From CAZCDM01 sp964497475 (lineage in GTDB: Bacteria; Planctomycetota; Phycisphaerae; SM23-33): a stretch of 22,822 nucleotides of DNA. Numbering within the stretch: position 1 is the first letter of the stretch; each line of letters opens with the position of its first letter. Of the stretch, positions 9,440 to 16,615 are shown in pieces. Below the pieces are notes generated by a model. That model was not told the origin of the DNA. It was given only the letters and a program-made list of their open reading frames with translations, and made no database searches. The position numbers were made by a program, and so were the translations under genes. The stretch lies in assembly GCA_964497475.1 (NCBI GenBank), contig CAZCDM010000020.1, forward strand, positions 1 through 22,822. The letters are read 5' to 3'.

Positions 9440-10850
9440 CCTCGCCTCGCAGTTCGGAGTCCTTCGCCTGCAGCCTCGCCCGCACGCCGGCCAGGATCGC
9501 CTCCAGCCGGGCCGAGTCGCCCAGCAAGGCCCGCGCCTGGTCGAGCATCGGGTCAATCTGCAGAATCTCATCCACCCGCTGGGCCTGGCTTGGCTGCGTC
9601 GCCGGGGCCGACTTCGCCGTCGGCCGGGCCGATATCACCCGCTCCCGCCGCCACTGTTCGTACAGGGCTCGGCGCGTCTCGGGCGTCATCGCTATGGAAA
9701 TCTCCGGATCGACGCCCCAGACTTCACTACCGTCGCGCCGCTGAACGGGGCGATCCGGGTCGAGGTAAAACTCCGCCGTCGTCAGTTGCACCTGCCCGAG
9801 ATCGCCGCCGAGGCGGATCATCGTCTGCACGCACCCCTTGCCGCGCGTCCGCTGGCCGAGCAGCACCGCGCGCCCATTGCGGGCCAAGGCACCGGCCACC
9901 AGCTCAGCCGCCGATGCACTCCGCCCGTCGACCAACACCACCAGCGGCAGCTGGGCGAAGGCTGTATCCGAGTGGCTGACCACCTTGCGAGGCTCGCCGC
10001 TGCGGTCGCGAACCGTCACGATGGGCCCGTCGGCCAGGAAGAGCTCCGCCACCGCAATGCCGTTGTCCAGAACCCCGCCCGGGTTGCCGCGCAGGTCCAG
10101 CACCAGGCCTCGCAGGTCGGTCATTTTCCCCAGGGCTCGCTGGAGCTGCGGCGGCGTGCGCGGGCAGAACTCGCCAATGCGAACGTAATACAGCCCCCGC
10201 TCGCCATCGAGCCGATAGACCCACTGGCCCTGCCGGTCGCGGTAGAGCCCGTCGACCGTCTCGATCGTCAGTTCCTCTCGCGTGATGGTTCGCGTGATGA
10301 TGTCGGGCTTGGCCGGGGGGGCTTCCTCGCCGGCGGCAGGTCGATACCGCAGGACGACCTCCGTGCCGGGCGTACCGGCCAGCAAGGCCCGGGCTTCGGC
10401 AAAGCGCAGCCCCTCCAGAGGCGTCTCGTCGACGGCCAGGATGCGCTGGCCTCCCAGCAGGCCGGCCTGGTGAGCGGGCGAGCCGGGCAGAGCGCCGATG
10501 ACGTCCGCCCCGTCCGGGCCAAAGGTTTCGCCTTTCGGACGGGCCACAACCAGACCGATTCCGCCAGGCTGACCCATGACCCGGTTCGTGAGGCTCTGGG
10601 CCTGGTCCGGGGGAACGTAGGTGCTGAACTCGTCGAGGGCTTCGACCATGCCCCGAACAGCCGCCTGCTGGAGGTCACCGGCATCGAGGGGCTTGTAGTA
10701 GTCCCGCAGGATCATCTCATAAGCCTGGCCCACCAGCTCGAAGGGTCCCTCGGCCGGTCGATCGACCGAACCGGGCTGTTTCCAGATCAGAAACAGCACC
10801 GTCCCCATCGCCAGGACGATAAGGATCCAGATCAAATTCCGCTTGGGCAT
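9432..10850 (-). CDS. S41 family carboxyl-terminal processing peptidase (CtpA/Prc-like)
   Basis: This 472-residue protease is anchored or exported through an N-terminal hydrophobic segment (residues 6-23, IWILIVLAMGTVLFLIW) and should act in the periplasm on C-terminal tails of proteins. A PDZ domain covers roughly residues 95-175, with the substrate-loop form GIGLVV and the typical GSPAHQAGLLGGQRILAVD. The S41 core follows: LVLDLRGNPGGVLDNGI, the serine motif VDGRSASAAELVAGAL, and the dyad lysine in TRGKGCVQ. ATG 10850 has AAAGG about 7 nt upstream. A weak promoter (TTGCCG, 17 bases, TACCAT) can be drawn just upstream on the minus strand. The gene overlaps tsaD by 8 bases. The Ser/Lys dyad is intact, so an active enzyme is expected. 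Confidence 0.94.
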   Translation of the reverse strand: MPKRNLIWILIVLAMGTVLFLIWKQPGSVDRPAEGPFELVGQAYEMILRDYYKPLDAGDLQQAAVRGMVEALDEFSTYVPPDQAQSLTNRVMGQPGGIGLVVARPKGETFGPDGADVIGALPGSPAHQAGLLGGQRILAVDETPLEGLRFAEARALLAGTPGTEVVLRYRPAAGEEAPPAKPDIITRTITREELTIETVDGLYRDRQGQWVYRLDGERGLYYVRIGEFCPRTPPQLQRALGKMTDLRGLVLDLRGNPGGVLDNGIAVAELFLADGPIVTVRDRSGEPRKVVSHSDTAFAQLPLVVLVDGRSASAAELVAGALARNGRAVLLGQRTRGKGCVQTMIRLGGDLGQVQLTTAEFYLDPDRPVQRRDGSEVWGVDPEISIAMTPETRRALYEQWRRERVISARPTAKSAPATQPSQAQRVDEILQIDPMLDQARALLGDSARLEAILAGVRARLQAKDSELRGEDD

Positions 10851-10963
10851 GGCTGGCCTTTGGGCTTGAGGATACAGAGCATGGTATCAGAATGTGCCCA
10901 TCACGGCAATCCAGGCGGACGGTGGGGTCGGATGGACTTTTTACAGATTTTTTTCTTTTTCCT

Positions 10964-10992
10964 TTGACAGCTCCGCCTTGACTCTGTATCTT
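10964..10992 (+). promoter_or_regulatory. Promoter of a candidate small RNA
   Basis: A perfect -35 TTGACA (10964-10969), a 17-base spacer and TATCTT (10987-10992; 4 of 6) lie on the plus strand, preceded by a T-rich stretch like an UP element. Initiation is predicted at about A11000. No plus-strand protein gene follows before the terminator at 11036-11071. Confidence 0.55.
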
Positions 10993-10999
10993 TCTTCTT

Positions 11000-11071
11000 A
11001 GGCTCCTCGGTCATAAATAAAACTCTGACCGAGTTCGGCGTTGGGTTCCCCTCTCCCAACGCCGTTTTTTT
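11000..11071 (+). ncRNA. Candidate small RNA with two hairpins and intrinsic terminator
   Basis: The 311-base gap between the S41 protease (10850) and the secretin stop (11162) has no convincing protein gene. It contains a self-contained transcription unit of about 72 nt. Hairpin 1 pairs CTCGGTC (11006-11012) with GACCGAG (11027-11033) around a 14-nt A-rich loop. Two bases later hairpin 2 pairs CGGCGTTGGG (11036-11045) with CCCAACGCCG (11055-11064) around the C-rich loop TTCCCCTCT, followed by seven T. A C-rich loop of this kind is typical of sRNAs that pair with Shine-Dalgarno regions; that function is an inference. No match to a known RNA family is recognised. Confidence 0.55.
11036..11071 (+). 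terminator. Strong intrinsic terminator on the plus strand
   Basis: A perfect 10-bp GC-rich stem (11036-11045 with 11055-11064) and a 9-nt loop are followed directly by T7 (11065-11071). Read on the minus strand there is no T tract, so it serves plus-strand transcription, facing the secretin operon's terminator. Confidence 0.85.
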
Positions 11072-11102
11072 ATGCGCTCCTTTTATCGATCTTCTTCCGC
11101 GC

Positions 11103-11137
11103 AAAAAATCAGCCTGCCGCACGAGGTGCGACAGGCT
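11103..11137 (-). terminator. Intrinsic terminator of the PilM-secretin operon
   Basis: On the minus strand, 25 bases past the secretin stop, AGCCTGTCGCA and TGCGGCAGGCT form an 11-bp stem with one G-T pair and a 5-nt loop (11111-11137), followed by GATTTTTTG (T tract 11103-11108). This is a textbook Rho-independent terminator closing the operon. Confidence 0.88.
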
Positions 11138-11161
11138 GGTCAGGTCAGACAGTAGTCTTGA

Positions 11162-14100
11162 TCAATCGAAGCCAGGAACGTAGGTCGGTTCCTCGCTGTG
11201 GAGGCGGGGATCCCTTTCCTGCTCGTCGTTGATCAGGATGGTGGGCTTAACGAGGATCAGCAGGGTTCGCTCATCGCGGGTCTTGCCCTTGTTGGTAAAG
11301 GCGCGGTTGACGACGGGCAGCTTGCTGACAACCGGCACGCCCATTTCTCGCTCGACTTCGCCGCTGAGTCGCTGGCCGCCGATCAGGAGCGTACCGCCGT
11401 CGGGAACGGAGACCTTAGTGCGGATTTCCTGCACCGTCTGCCTGGGCAAACCGAGCGGGAACGAGCCCTCCGTATCAGCGCCGATGAGATCGACCGAACT
11501 AAGACCACCCGTCGGATCATTGTCCAGCGTGACGATCTGCGGCTCGAGACGCATTTTCACGTAGCGCCGGTCATGGCTGACGATGGCTTCGACCTGCAGC
11601 ATCGTGCCGGTCTGGGCGGAAGAGATGATCGGCTCATAGCCGACTGATGATTCGGCCACGGTCACGTCGTAACCCGAGATATACTGCTGATTGACGTTAA
11701 TGGAGATGAACGCCTTGCCACCATTCATCAGCGTCAGCCGCGGCGCCGTCAGTACACGGGACAACGAGTGTGCCTGGGTCGCCCGAATGAGGAAGTCCAC
11801 CTGAATATCATCGAGGAAGGTTCCGGCGATGGTCATCGCACTGCCAGGGATTTGCGTCGCAATGCCCTGCGCCAGAGCCGCCGTCGCACCCCCTCCCGTG
11901 TCGAGCATGTTGGCAAAGGTGTTTCCATTACCCTGCGTCACACCAATCGGGGAGAGCTTGTTGAAGGAATGGCCGCCATTCCAGCCACGACCGGCCCACG
12001 TACTCGGAGAATTCGAAGGAACAGTCGCCCCGGTTCCGACATCAATCACCGCAGGATCGGTCTGATTAATATTCGAGCCGATATTGAAATACATATTCAG
12101 GTCCACGCCGATCTGGTTGAGGTAACCCGTTTCGACTTCAAGGAACCTCGCTTCGACAGACACCTGAATCGTCGTCGATTCCCGCAGCTTGCTGATAAGA
12201 TCCTGAATGAGCCGGTGCTTGGCGGCCGTCTGCTTGACGACGAGGTTTCCCGTGCCAACCAGCAGGTCGATCGAGCCGGGTCCGGCCGGGTACCAGTCGA
12301 CCTCGGGGTCGCCGGTGGATTTCTTGACCAGGTCGATGAGCATCTGCCGGGCTTGTGCACGGGTGACATCTTCGCCTTCGGATTCCGTCTCCGTATCATC
12401 GCCCCATATGCTCGTGCCACCTCCCCCGCCGCCACTGCTGGAAGTACTGGTGGAATCTGCCAGGGAGGACAGATCGACGCGCGGGCCGGTGAAGTTGGCC
12501 GGGCGATCGAGCAGGTCGAGGATGTCATACACGCGCGGGTAGGTCATCTCGTCGAGACGACGCTTCAGATCGATGTTGATCACACCGTCGACGATGACAT
12601 ATCCGATCTCGACGATCCCGCCACCGGCGTTGGAAAGCATCCGCTGCAGGACGGTTTCGGCCTTGACGTTGCTCAACTGCAGGTCGATGAGATTCTGCCG
12701 GATGTTCGGCTCTTCCGTCTCGAGCGTGCCCCAGTTGACATAGATATTGATTCCCGTGGCATCGCGGAACCAATCGATGGCATACTGGAACTCGACGCCC
12801 TTGTCCTGGAAGGGAATGCGTGCAATGACCTGATCCAGGGCCTTGTTGACGCGGCGGTCTTCGATTGACTCGGAGCTGACGCCGGCAGCATAGGCCCGTC
12901 GCTGCTCGGTCTTGGTGACCCAGGACTTGGGATACCGCAGCAGATCATACCAGGGGATGGAGGCCGATTCGTTTTCCGCTCGCAACTTGCTCAGCTGCTG
13001 ATTGGAATCGGTCACCTGCTGCCACTGCTGCTGGAGCTGGACGAACCGTTTCATCATGTAGATATTTTCCTGCGCCCAGAGATTGTTCGGTTCGAGTTCG
13101 ACGATCTCCTGGAGAACCTGCAAGGCCTGCTGGTACTGCTCGGATTTCCAGAGCACGCGGGCGCGGCTGGTCAGCTCGGCGACTTTCTTTTCCTTCTGCT
13201 GGATGACGCCGCGTTGGCGCTGGCGTTCCTGGGCTTCGATTTTCTGCCGCTGGGCGGCGACCCGCTGCTGCTGCCAGGCGGTGAGCTTTTCTTTGATGTA
13301 GGCGATCTGGTCGTCGGCACGGGCGATCTTGCCGCGGTATTCCGTGTCGGCAAAGAGGCGTTTGTTGTTCTGGACGACCGCCTTGGCGCGAAGGGCCGAC
13401 TGCTCGGCCGATTCGAATTCCTGCTCGCTGTTGGGGCGGGCGACCATGATTTCCATCGACTTTTTCAGGGCCTGCTGATAGTCCTGCTCGACCATCTGCT
13501 TTTCGACCCGTCGGCGTTTGATGAATTCCGGCAGGATGGCCGTCGAGCCAGGCTGGGCGGTCTGCATCCGGGCGAGATTCAGCTGCTTGCGGGCAGCGGC
13601 GTTGTCGGGGTCTTTCCGCAGGGCCTGCTCGAAGTATTGCACAGCCTTTTCAGGCTGGTTCTGGTTCAGGGCCGTTCGTCCCTTGGCCATGAGGCTTTCG
13701 ACCTCGACCGACGATGCCGGAGCCGGAGTGGAATCCATCTGCTGCATGAGGGAGTCAACGGGTTTGGTCTTCAGCGTTTCGGTTTCCTGGCGAGGCGCGG
13801 GTACGTCGCGGTTGTCGGCCTGGGAGATTTCGACCATCTCCGTATTGGGCTTGGCGGGCTGCTCCGATGCTTCGGCAGCGACGACGGGGACGGCCTGGTC
13901 GGACTCGTCGACCAGGATGGGCTCCTGGGGCGCCTGCTCGATGAGAACCGGCTCGGTATCCGGCTCGGCCGATGCAGCCATGGCCGGCGAGGGCGCAGCC
14001 TGCTCGTCGAAAATCTCGAACGTGGGCGTCTCGGCCAGGGCGGGCTTGTCGGCCGATTCCTGGGCGCTGGTCCGGGCCAGTTCCTGGCGGGCGGCCGTTC

Positions 14101-14482
14101 GGATGGCGGGCTTGAGATAAGGCGAGACGGCAGCCTGGGCGAAGCCTTCGCGAGCGGCGGTGTACTTGCCTGCCTGCTTGTCGGTCTGGGCCTGCTTGAA
14201 GACGGCTTCGGCGGCGGCCTTGCCTGCAATGGCCTGGTCCACTTCCGCCAGACGCTCAGCGAGCATGCGCTGCTGGGCGGCGGTCAACTCCGAGCGAACC
14301 TCGTGCGCTTGCCAGAGGGTCTTGCGAGCCTGAGCGAACTCGAAGTTCTGATATTGCAACTGGGCTCGCAGCAGAAGATCGACTGCAGGATTGGTTTGGT
14401 CCGTTTGACTCCAAGCCAGCACCGGACAAGCCAGCACCGTAGCCAAGGAGATAACCACCAGGGAATCGCGTATAGACAGCAC
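11162..14482 (-). CDS. Secretin (GspD/PilQ superfamily) with a very long periplasmic TPR region
   Basis: Secretins form the outer-membrane ring of type II secretion and type IV pilus machines. GTG 14482 is chosen because AAAGGAG lies 7 nt upstream and the following residues (LVVISLATVLACPVLAWSQ) form a signal peptide. The product is about 1106 residues, well above the usual 600-750. Residues 30-140 are TPR-like helices, 147-260 a Pro/Glu/Thr-rich linker, 260-307 a clear TPR (GRTALNQNQPEKAVQYFEQA), and 330-470 Gln/Lys-rich coiled coil with another TPR-like unit (about 434-467). An N-domain of STN type begins near 560 (FRDATGINIYVNW), followed by N-domain repeats separated by a Ser/Gly spacer. 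The secretin core starts near 905 (SLSRVLTAPRLTLMNGGKA), with VPDGGTLLIGGQRLSGE and VPVVSKLPVVNRAF near the end. It is last in a four-gene operon after PilM-N. Confidence 0.9.
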   Translation of the reverse strand: MLSIRDSLVVISLATVLACPVLAWSQTDQTNPAVDLLLRAQLQYQNFEFAQARKTLWQAHEVRSELTAAQQRMLAERLAEVDQAIAGKAAAEAVFKQAQTDKQAGKYTAAREGFAQAAVSPYLKPAIRTAARQELARTSAQESADKPALAETPTFEIFDEQAAPSPAMAASAEPDTEPVLIEQAPQEPILVDESDQAVPVVAAEASEQPAKPNTEMVEISQADNRDVPAPRQETETLKTKPVDSLMQQMDSTPAPASSVEVESLMAKGRTALNQNQPEKAVQYFEQALRKDPDNAAARKQLNLARMQTAQPGSTAILPEFIKRRRVEKQMVEQDYQQALKKSMEIMVARPNSEQEFESAEQSALRAKAVVQNNKRLFADTEYRGKIARADDQIAYIKEKLTAWQQQRVAAQRQKIEAQERQRQRGVIQQKEKKVAELTSRARVLWKSEQYQQALQVLQEIVELEPNNLWAQENIYMMKRFVQLQQQWQQVTDSNQQLSKLRAENESASIPWYDLLRYPKSWVTKTEQRRAYAAGVSSESIEDRRVNKALDQVIARIPFQDKGVEFQYAIDWFRDATGINIYVNWGTLETEEPNIRQNLIDLQLSNVKAETVLQRMLSNAGGGIVEIGYVIVDGVINIDLKRRLDEMTYPRVYDILDLLDRPANFTGPRVDLSSLADSTSTSSSGGGGGGTSIWGDDTETESEGEDVTRAQARQMLIDLVKKSTGDPEVDWYPAGPGSIDLLVGTGNLVVKQTAAKHRLIQDLISKLRESTTIQVSVEARFLEVETGYLNQIGVDLNMYFNIGSNINQTDPAVIDVGTGATVPSNSPSTWAGRGWNGGHSFNKLSPIGVTQGNGNTFANMLDTGGGATAALAQGIATQIPGSAMTIAGTFLDDIQVDFLIRATQAHSLSRVLTAPRLTLMNGGKAFISINVNQQYISGYDVTVAESSVGYEPIISSAQTGTMLQVEAIVSHDRRYVKMRLEPQIVTLDNDPTGGLSSVDLIGADTEGSFPLGLPRQTVQEIRTKVSVPDGGTLLIGGQRLSGEVEREMGVPVVSKLPVVNRAFTNKGKTRDERTLLILVKPTILINDEQERDPRLHSEEPTYVPGFD

Positions 14483-14489
14483 CGCAGCA

Positions 14490-14587
14490 CTCCTTTCGGA
14501 AGTACAGTTTATTCCGATGCGACAGGCCCTTCGGGCCGGTACATATCGAAACGGGTACCGCCGGGCGCAGCGACCCGGCAACTGTAC
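14490..14587 (-). promoter_or_regulatory. Structured RNA leader with pseudoknot (candidate riboswitch) before the secretin gene
   Basis: Read 5' to 3' on the minus strand, GUACAGUU (14587-14580) closes with AACUGUAC (14509-14502), a perfect 8-bp stem P1. Inside it three hairpins abut without a single unpaired base: GCCGGG/CCCGGC (14579-14560), GGUAC/GUACC (14559-14538) and GGCCC-GAA-GGGCC (14537-14525). A 15-nt linker, UGUCGCAUCGGAAUA (14524-14510), leads back to P1. Seven linker bases (AUCGGAA, 14518-14512) can pair with UUUCGAU in the second hairpin's loop (14551-14545), with one G-U, making a pseudoknot. Immediately after P1, UUCC-GAAA-GGAG forms a small tetraloop hairpin over the Shine-Dalgarno (14490-14496). 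No known riboswitch consensus is recognised. Confidence 0.55.
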
Positions 14588-14625
14588 AACGTGCACGATT
14601 CCCAAGCTGCATAACTACATGTCGT

Positions 14626-14657
14626 CAAAACGGGCAGAAATAGATTAACCATCTGCC
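14626..14657 (-). terminator. Weak hairpin in the gap before the secretin leader
   Basis: GGCAGA and TCTGCC (14652-14657 and 14633-14638) pair on the minus strand with a 13-nt loop, followed by CCGTTTTG. It lies about 80 bases after the preceding stop. It may attenuate read-through or simply tune secretin level. No good promoter is seen between it and the leader, so the secretin is likely read from upstream. Confidence 0.25.
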
Positions 14658-14737
14658 GGAAAAATATACAGGCAAGCAGATTACAAAGTACTCACACCGT
14701 ACGCAAGAAAAAAATCAACAGGTTTCAACAAAGTTTT

Positions 14738-16594
14738 TTACCGCCTCTGCGGGTAGGGCCCCGGCTCACCCATCATGTCACCGGGCGGCATATCCGCGCC
14801 CATGCCGCGGCGGGTCGGCGTCCGCACCGGGTGGCGTCTGTCGTCTTCCGACGCGGGCATGGTTCGATCCGGCTCGCCGGTAACCTCACGGCGGACCTGC
14901 TCGGCCAACTCGTTCAGTTCTTTGAACTTGTCCGTATTTTTGTCCTGCGGCAGGAGCCGGCGGGCGAGTTTTCCATTGCGGTCAAGGTAGATCAGCTCCG
15001 TGCCATTGTCCTGAACCCTTTCCGATCCTGCATACACCCTGCGGTTGAAGAGGAAGTCAACGGCCATGGCGTCGGCCTGGAAATCGACACGCGGTTTGGC
15101 GGGCTCGTTGGTCAGCGGATCGGTCACTTGCACCTCGACATCATTGACGCCGATGGTCTGGCCCGGTTCGAGCCCACGCTGGGCGTGCTTGACAGCCTGC
15201 CCGAACTTGCGGCTGAAGATCGTCACGATCAACTTGGAATTCTGCGGCTCATTTACGTCCGGCTCTTCGCCGGTCAGGAAGAACTCGACTTCCTGCTGTA
15301 CCGTCTCGGACTGCGACCAGGGCGACCAGGGAGAGGTAACGGTCTTCTGGCTGACCTGATCCACCTGATCCTCAGGCACGGCGTCGGACTCGCCGAGAAT
15401 CGGATTGGCGAATACCATGCGGAACCGGCAGCGATACGTCTGCCCGAAATCGATATTGGTCGCGTGGAACCACATCAGCACCTTGCCCCGCTGGATCTGG
15501 GTAGCCAGGGGCGGAATCTCAACCACTTCGGGCTCGGCCTCGGCTCCGGGGGCTGTTCCCGAGGGCATGGCCATGTCCGGCTGACCCATCGGCAGGGACC
15601 TGCGCGGAGCCCGCGTCGGGGTACGTCGGGTCGGACCGCCCATGGGGCCGGGAGCGCCCGGTCGCTGGCTGGGGCTGGCTTGCTCGTCGGTCGTCTCTTG
15701 CGGATAGGCCTGCTTGACCAGCTCGGCCGGGAAGTGCCTCTGCCAGCTTCCTTCGGCCCCGCCGATCCAGATCGGGCGGAACTGAGGCTGAAGAAGGTAG
15801 GCCGGCCATTCGCTCTGCTGCCACGCCAGGAGGAAGTCGCGAATCTCCGAGGTGTTCTCCCCGTTGAAATCCGGAATGGGCGGCGGGGTGTAGGCCCGGC
15901 CGGTTTCGGGATTTTTAACGCGGTACAACTCCAGTTTCTGGGGATCGACGGGGGTCCACTGGCCATTGCCCGCCAGCATTTCAATCTGCACTTCATAGCG
16001 CAGGGCAACGAGCCGGGGGGTCACCAGCACCCCTTTCATCGCCTGATCCCACGCCTGCTGCAATTGATCCCAGGGGTACACCGCCGCAGCCCGCCAGGTG
16101 AGTTGCTCGCTGAGGGTTTGGCCAGACGTGCCCGTGGCCGCCTCGGCAGAGTTGATGATCAGTTCCACGCCGACCCACCCCGCAGGCTGGCTGGGGGGGG
16201 GCATGACCTTCTGGAGTTCGGCGATGGTGACCGGTCTGAAATCGGTTTCGACGGCCTGGGACTGGAGCCCCTTGGCCAGGGGCGAGCCATAGCTCACGCG
16301 GGCGAGATTGGCATCCTCAACGCCTTCATGGAGGGGTTTGAGCCGGGCCAGGTCGTCCCGCTGTTCGACGGGCTTGGGCTGGGCCGCCAGCACGCGCTGC
16401 TTGAGCGAGCGGGCCTTGGAGAGGATCGTCTCGTCGACTTTACTCGGCTGGACCGACTCGCCCATGACCTCCAGCCGGCGGGGCGTGGCCAGCCCGAACG
16501 TGACCACCGCATAGAGCAGGACCACTACACCCAGGCCCAGAAAGACCTTTTCTATATGCTTGTCGACAAATCCGGTTTCATTGGAGTTCGCCAT
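14738..16594 (-). CDS. Single-pass membrane protein of the PilM/secretin operon, function unknown
   Basis: This 618-residue protein starts at ATG 16594 with AAGGAG about 6 nt upstream, 21 bases after the preceding gene's stop. A cytoplasmic N-terminus of about 17 residues leads into one membrane helix (about 18-38, FLGLGVVVLLYAVVTFGLA), so most of the chain should be periplasmic. A helical charged region follows (45-100). The middle carries a Pro/Arg/Gly/Met-rich stretch (about 305-350; plus coordinates about 15540-15690) separating two globular parts, and the C-terminus is again Met/Pro/Gly/Arg-rich (14741-14815). No family is recognised. Position between the PilM-N fusion and the secretin suggests the place of PilO/PilP or GspC, linking the inner membrane to the secretin, but there is no sequence proof. 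Confidence 0.75.
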   Translation of the reverse strand: MANSNETGFVDKHIEKVFLGLGVVVLLYAVVTFGLATPRRLEVMGESVQPSKVDETILSKARSLKQRVLAAQPKPVEQRDDLARLKPLHEGVEDANLARVSYGSPLAKGLQSQAVETDFRPVTIAELQKVMPPPSQPAGWVGVELIINSAEAATGTSGQTLSEQLTWRAAAVYPWDQLQQAWDQAMKGVLVTPRLVALRYEVQIEMLAGNGQWTPVDPQKLELYRVKNPETGRAYTPPPIPDFNGENTSEIRDFLLAWQQSEWPAYLLQPQFRPIWIGGAEGSWQRHFPAELVKQAYPQETTDEQASPSQRPGAPGPMGGPTRRTPTRAPRRSLPMGQPDMAMPSGTAPGAEAEPEVVEIPPLATQIQRGKVLMWFHATNIDFGQTYRCRFRMVFANPILGESDAVPEDQVDQVSQKTVTSPWSPWSQSETVQQEVEFFLTGEEPDVNEPQNSKLIVTIFSRKFGQAVKHAQRGLEPGQTIGVNDVEVQVTDPLTNEPAKPRVDFQADAMAVDFLFNRRVYAGSERVQDNGTELIYLDRNGKLARRLLPQDKNTDKFKELNELAEQVRREVTGEPDRTMPASEDDRRHPVRTPTRRGMGADMPPGDMMGEPGPYPQRR

Positions 16595-16615
16595 CGATGG
16601 CTCCTTGGAGTTCGG

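Noticed and set aside
10901..11122. Lys/Arg-rich 73-codon minus-strand frame, or its internal 37-codon version from ATG near 11014
   Set aside because: It reads through two hairpins and a terminator, has no clear Shine-Dalgarno, and its Lys run simply translates an A-rich tract.
14502..14587. tRNA or tRNA-like cloverleaf reading of the secretin leader
   Set aside because: The third arm has a 3-nt loop, there is no T-loop or D-loop consensus, and the 15-nt linker before the closing strand does not fit a tRNA; the c-di-GMP-I consensus is also absent.
13214..14614. 466-codon Gly/Leu-rich plus-strand frame opposite the secretin N-terminus
   Set aside because: Composition is that of the complement of Gln/Ala/Glu-rich helices; no Shine-Dalgarno or recognised domain, while the secretin strand has both.
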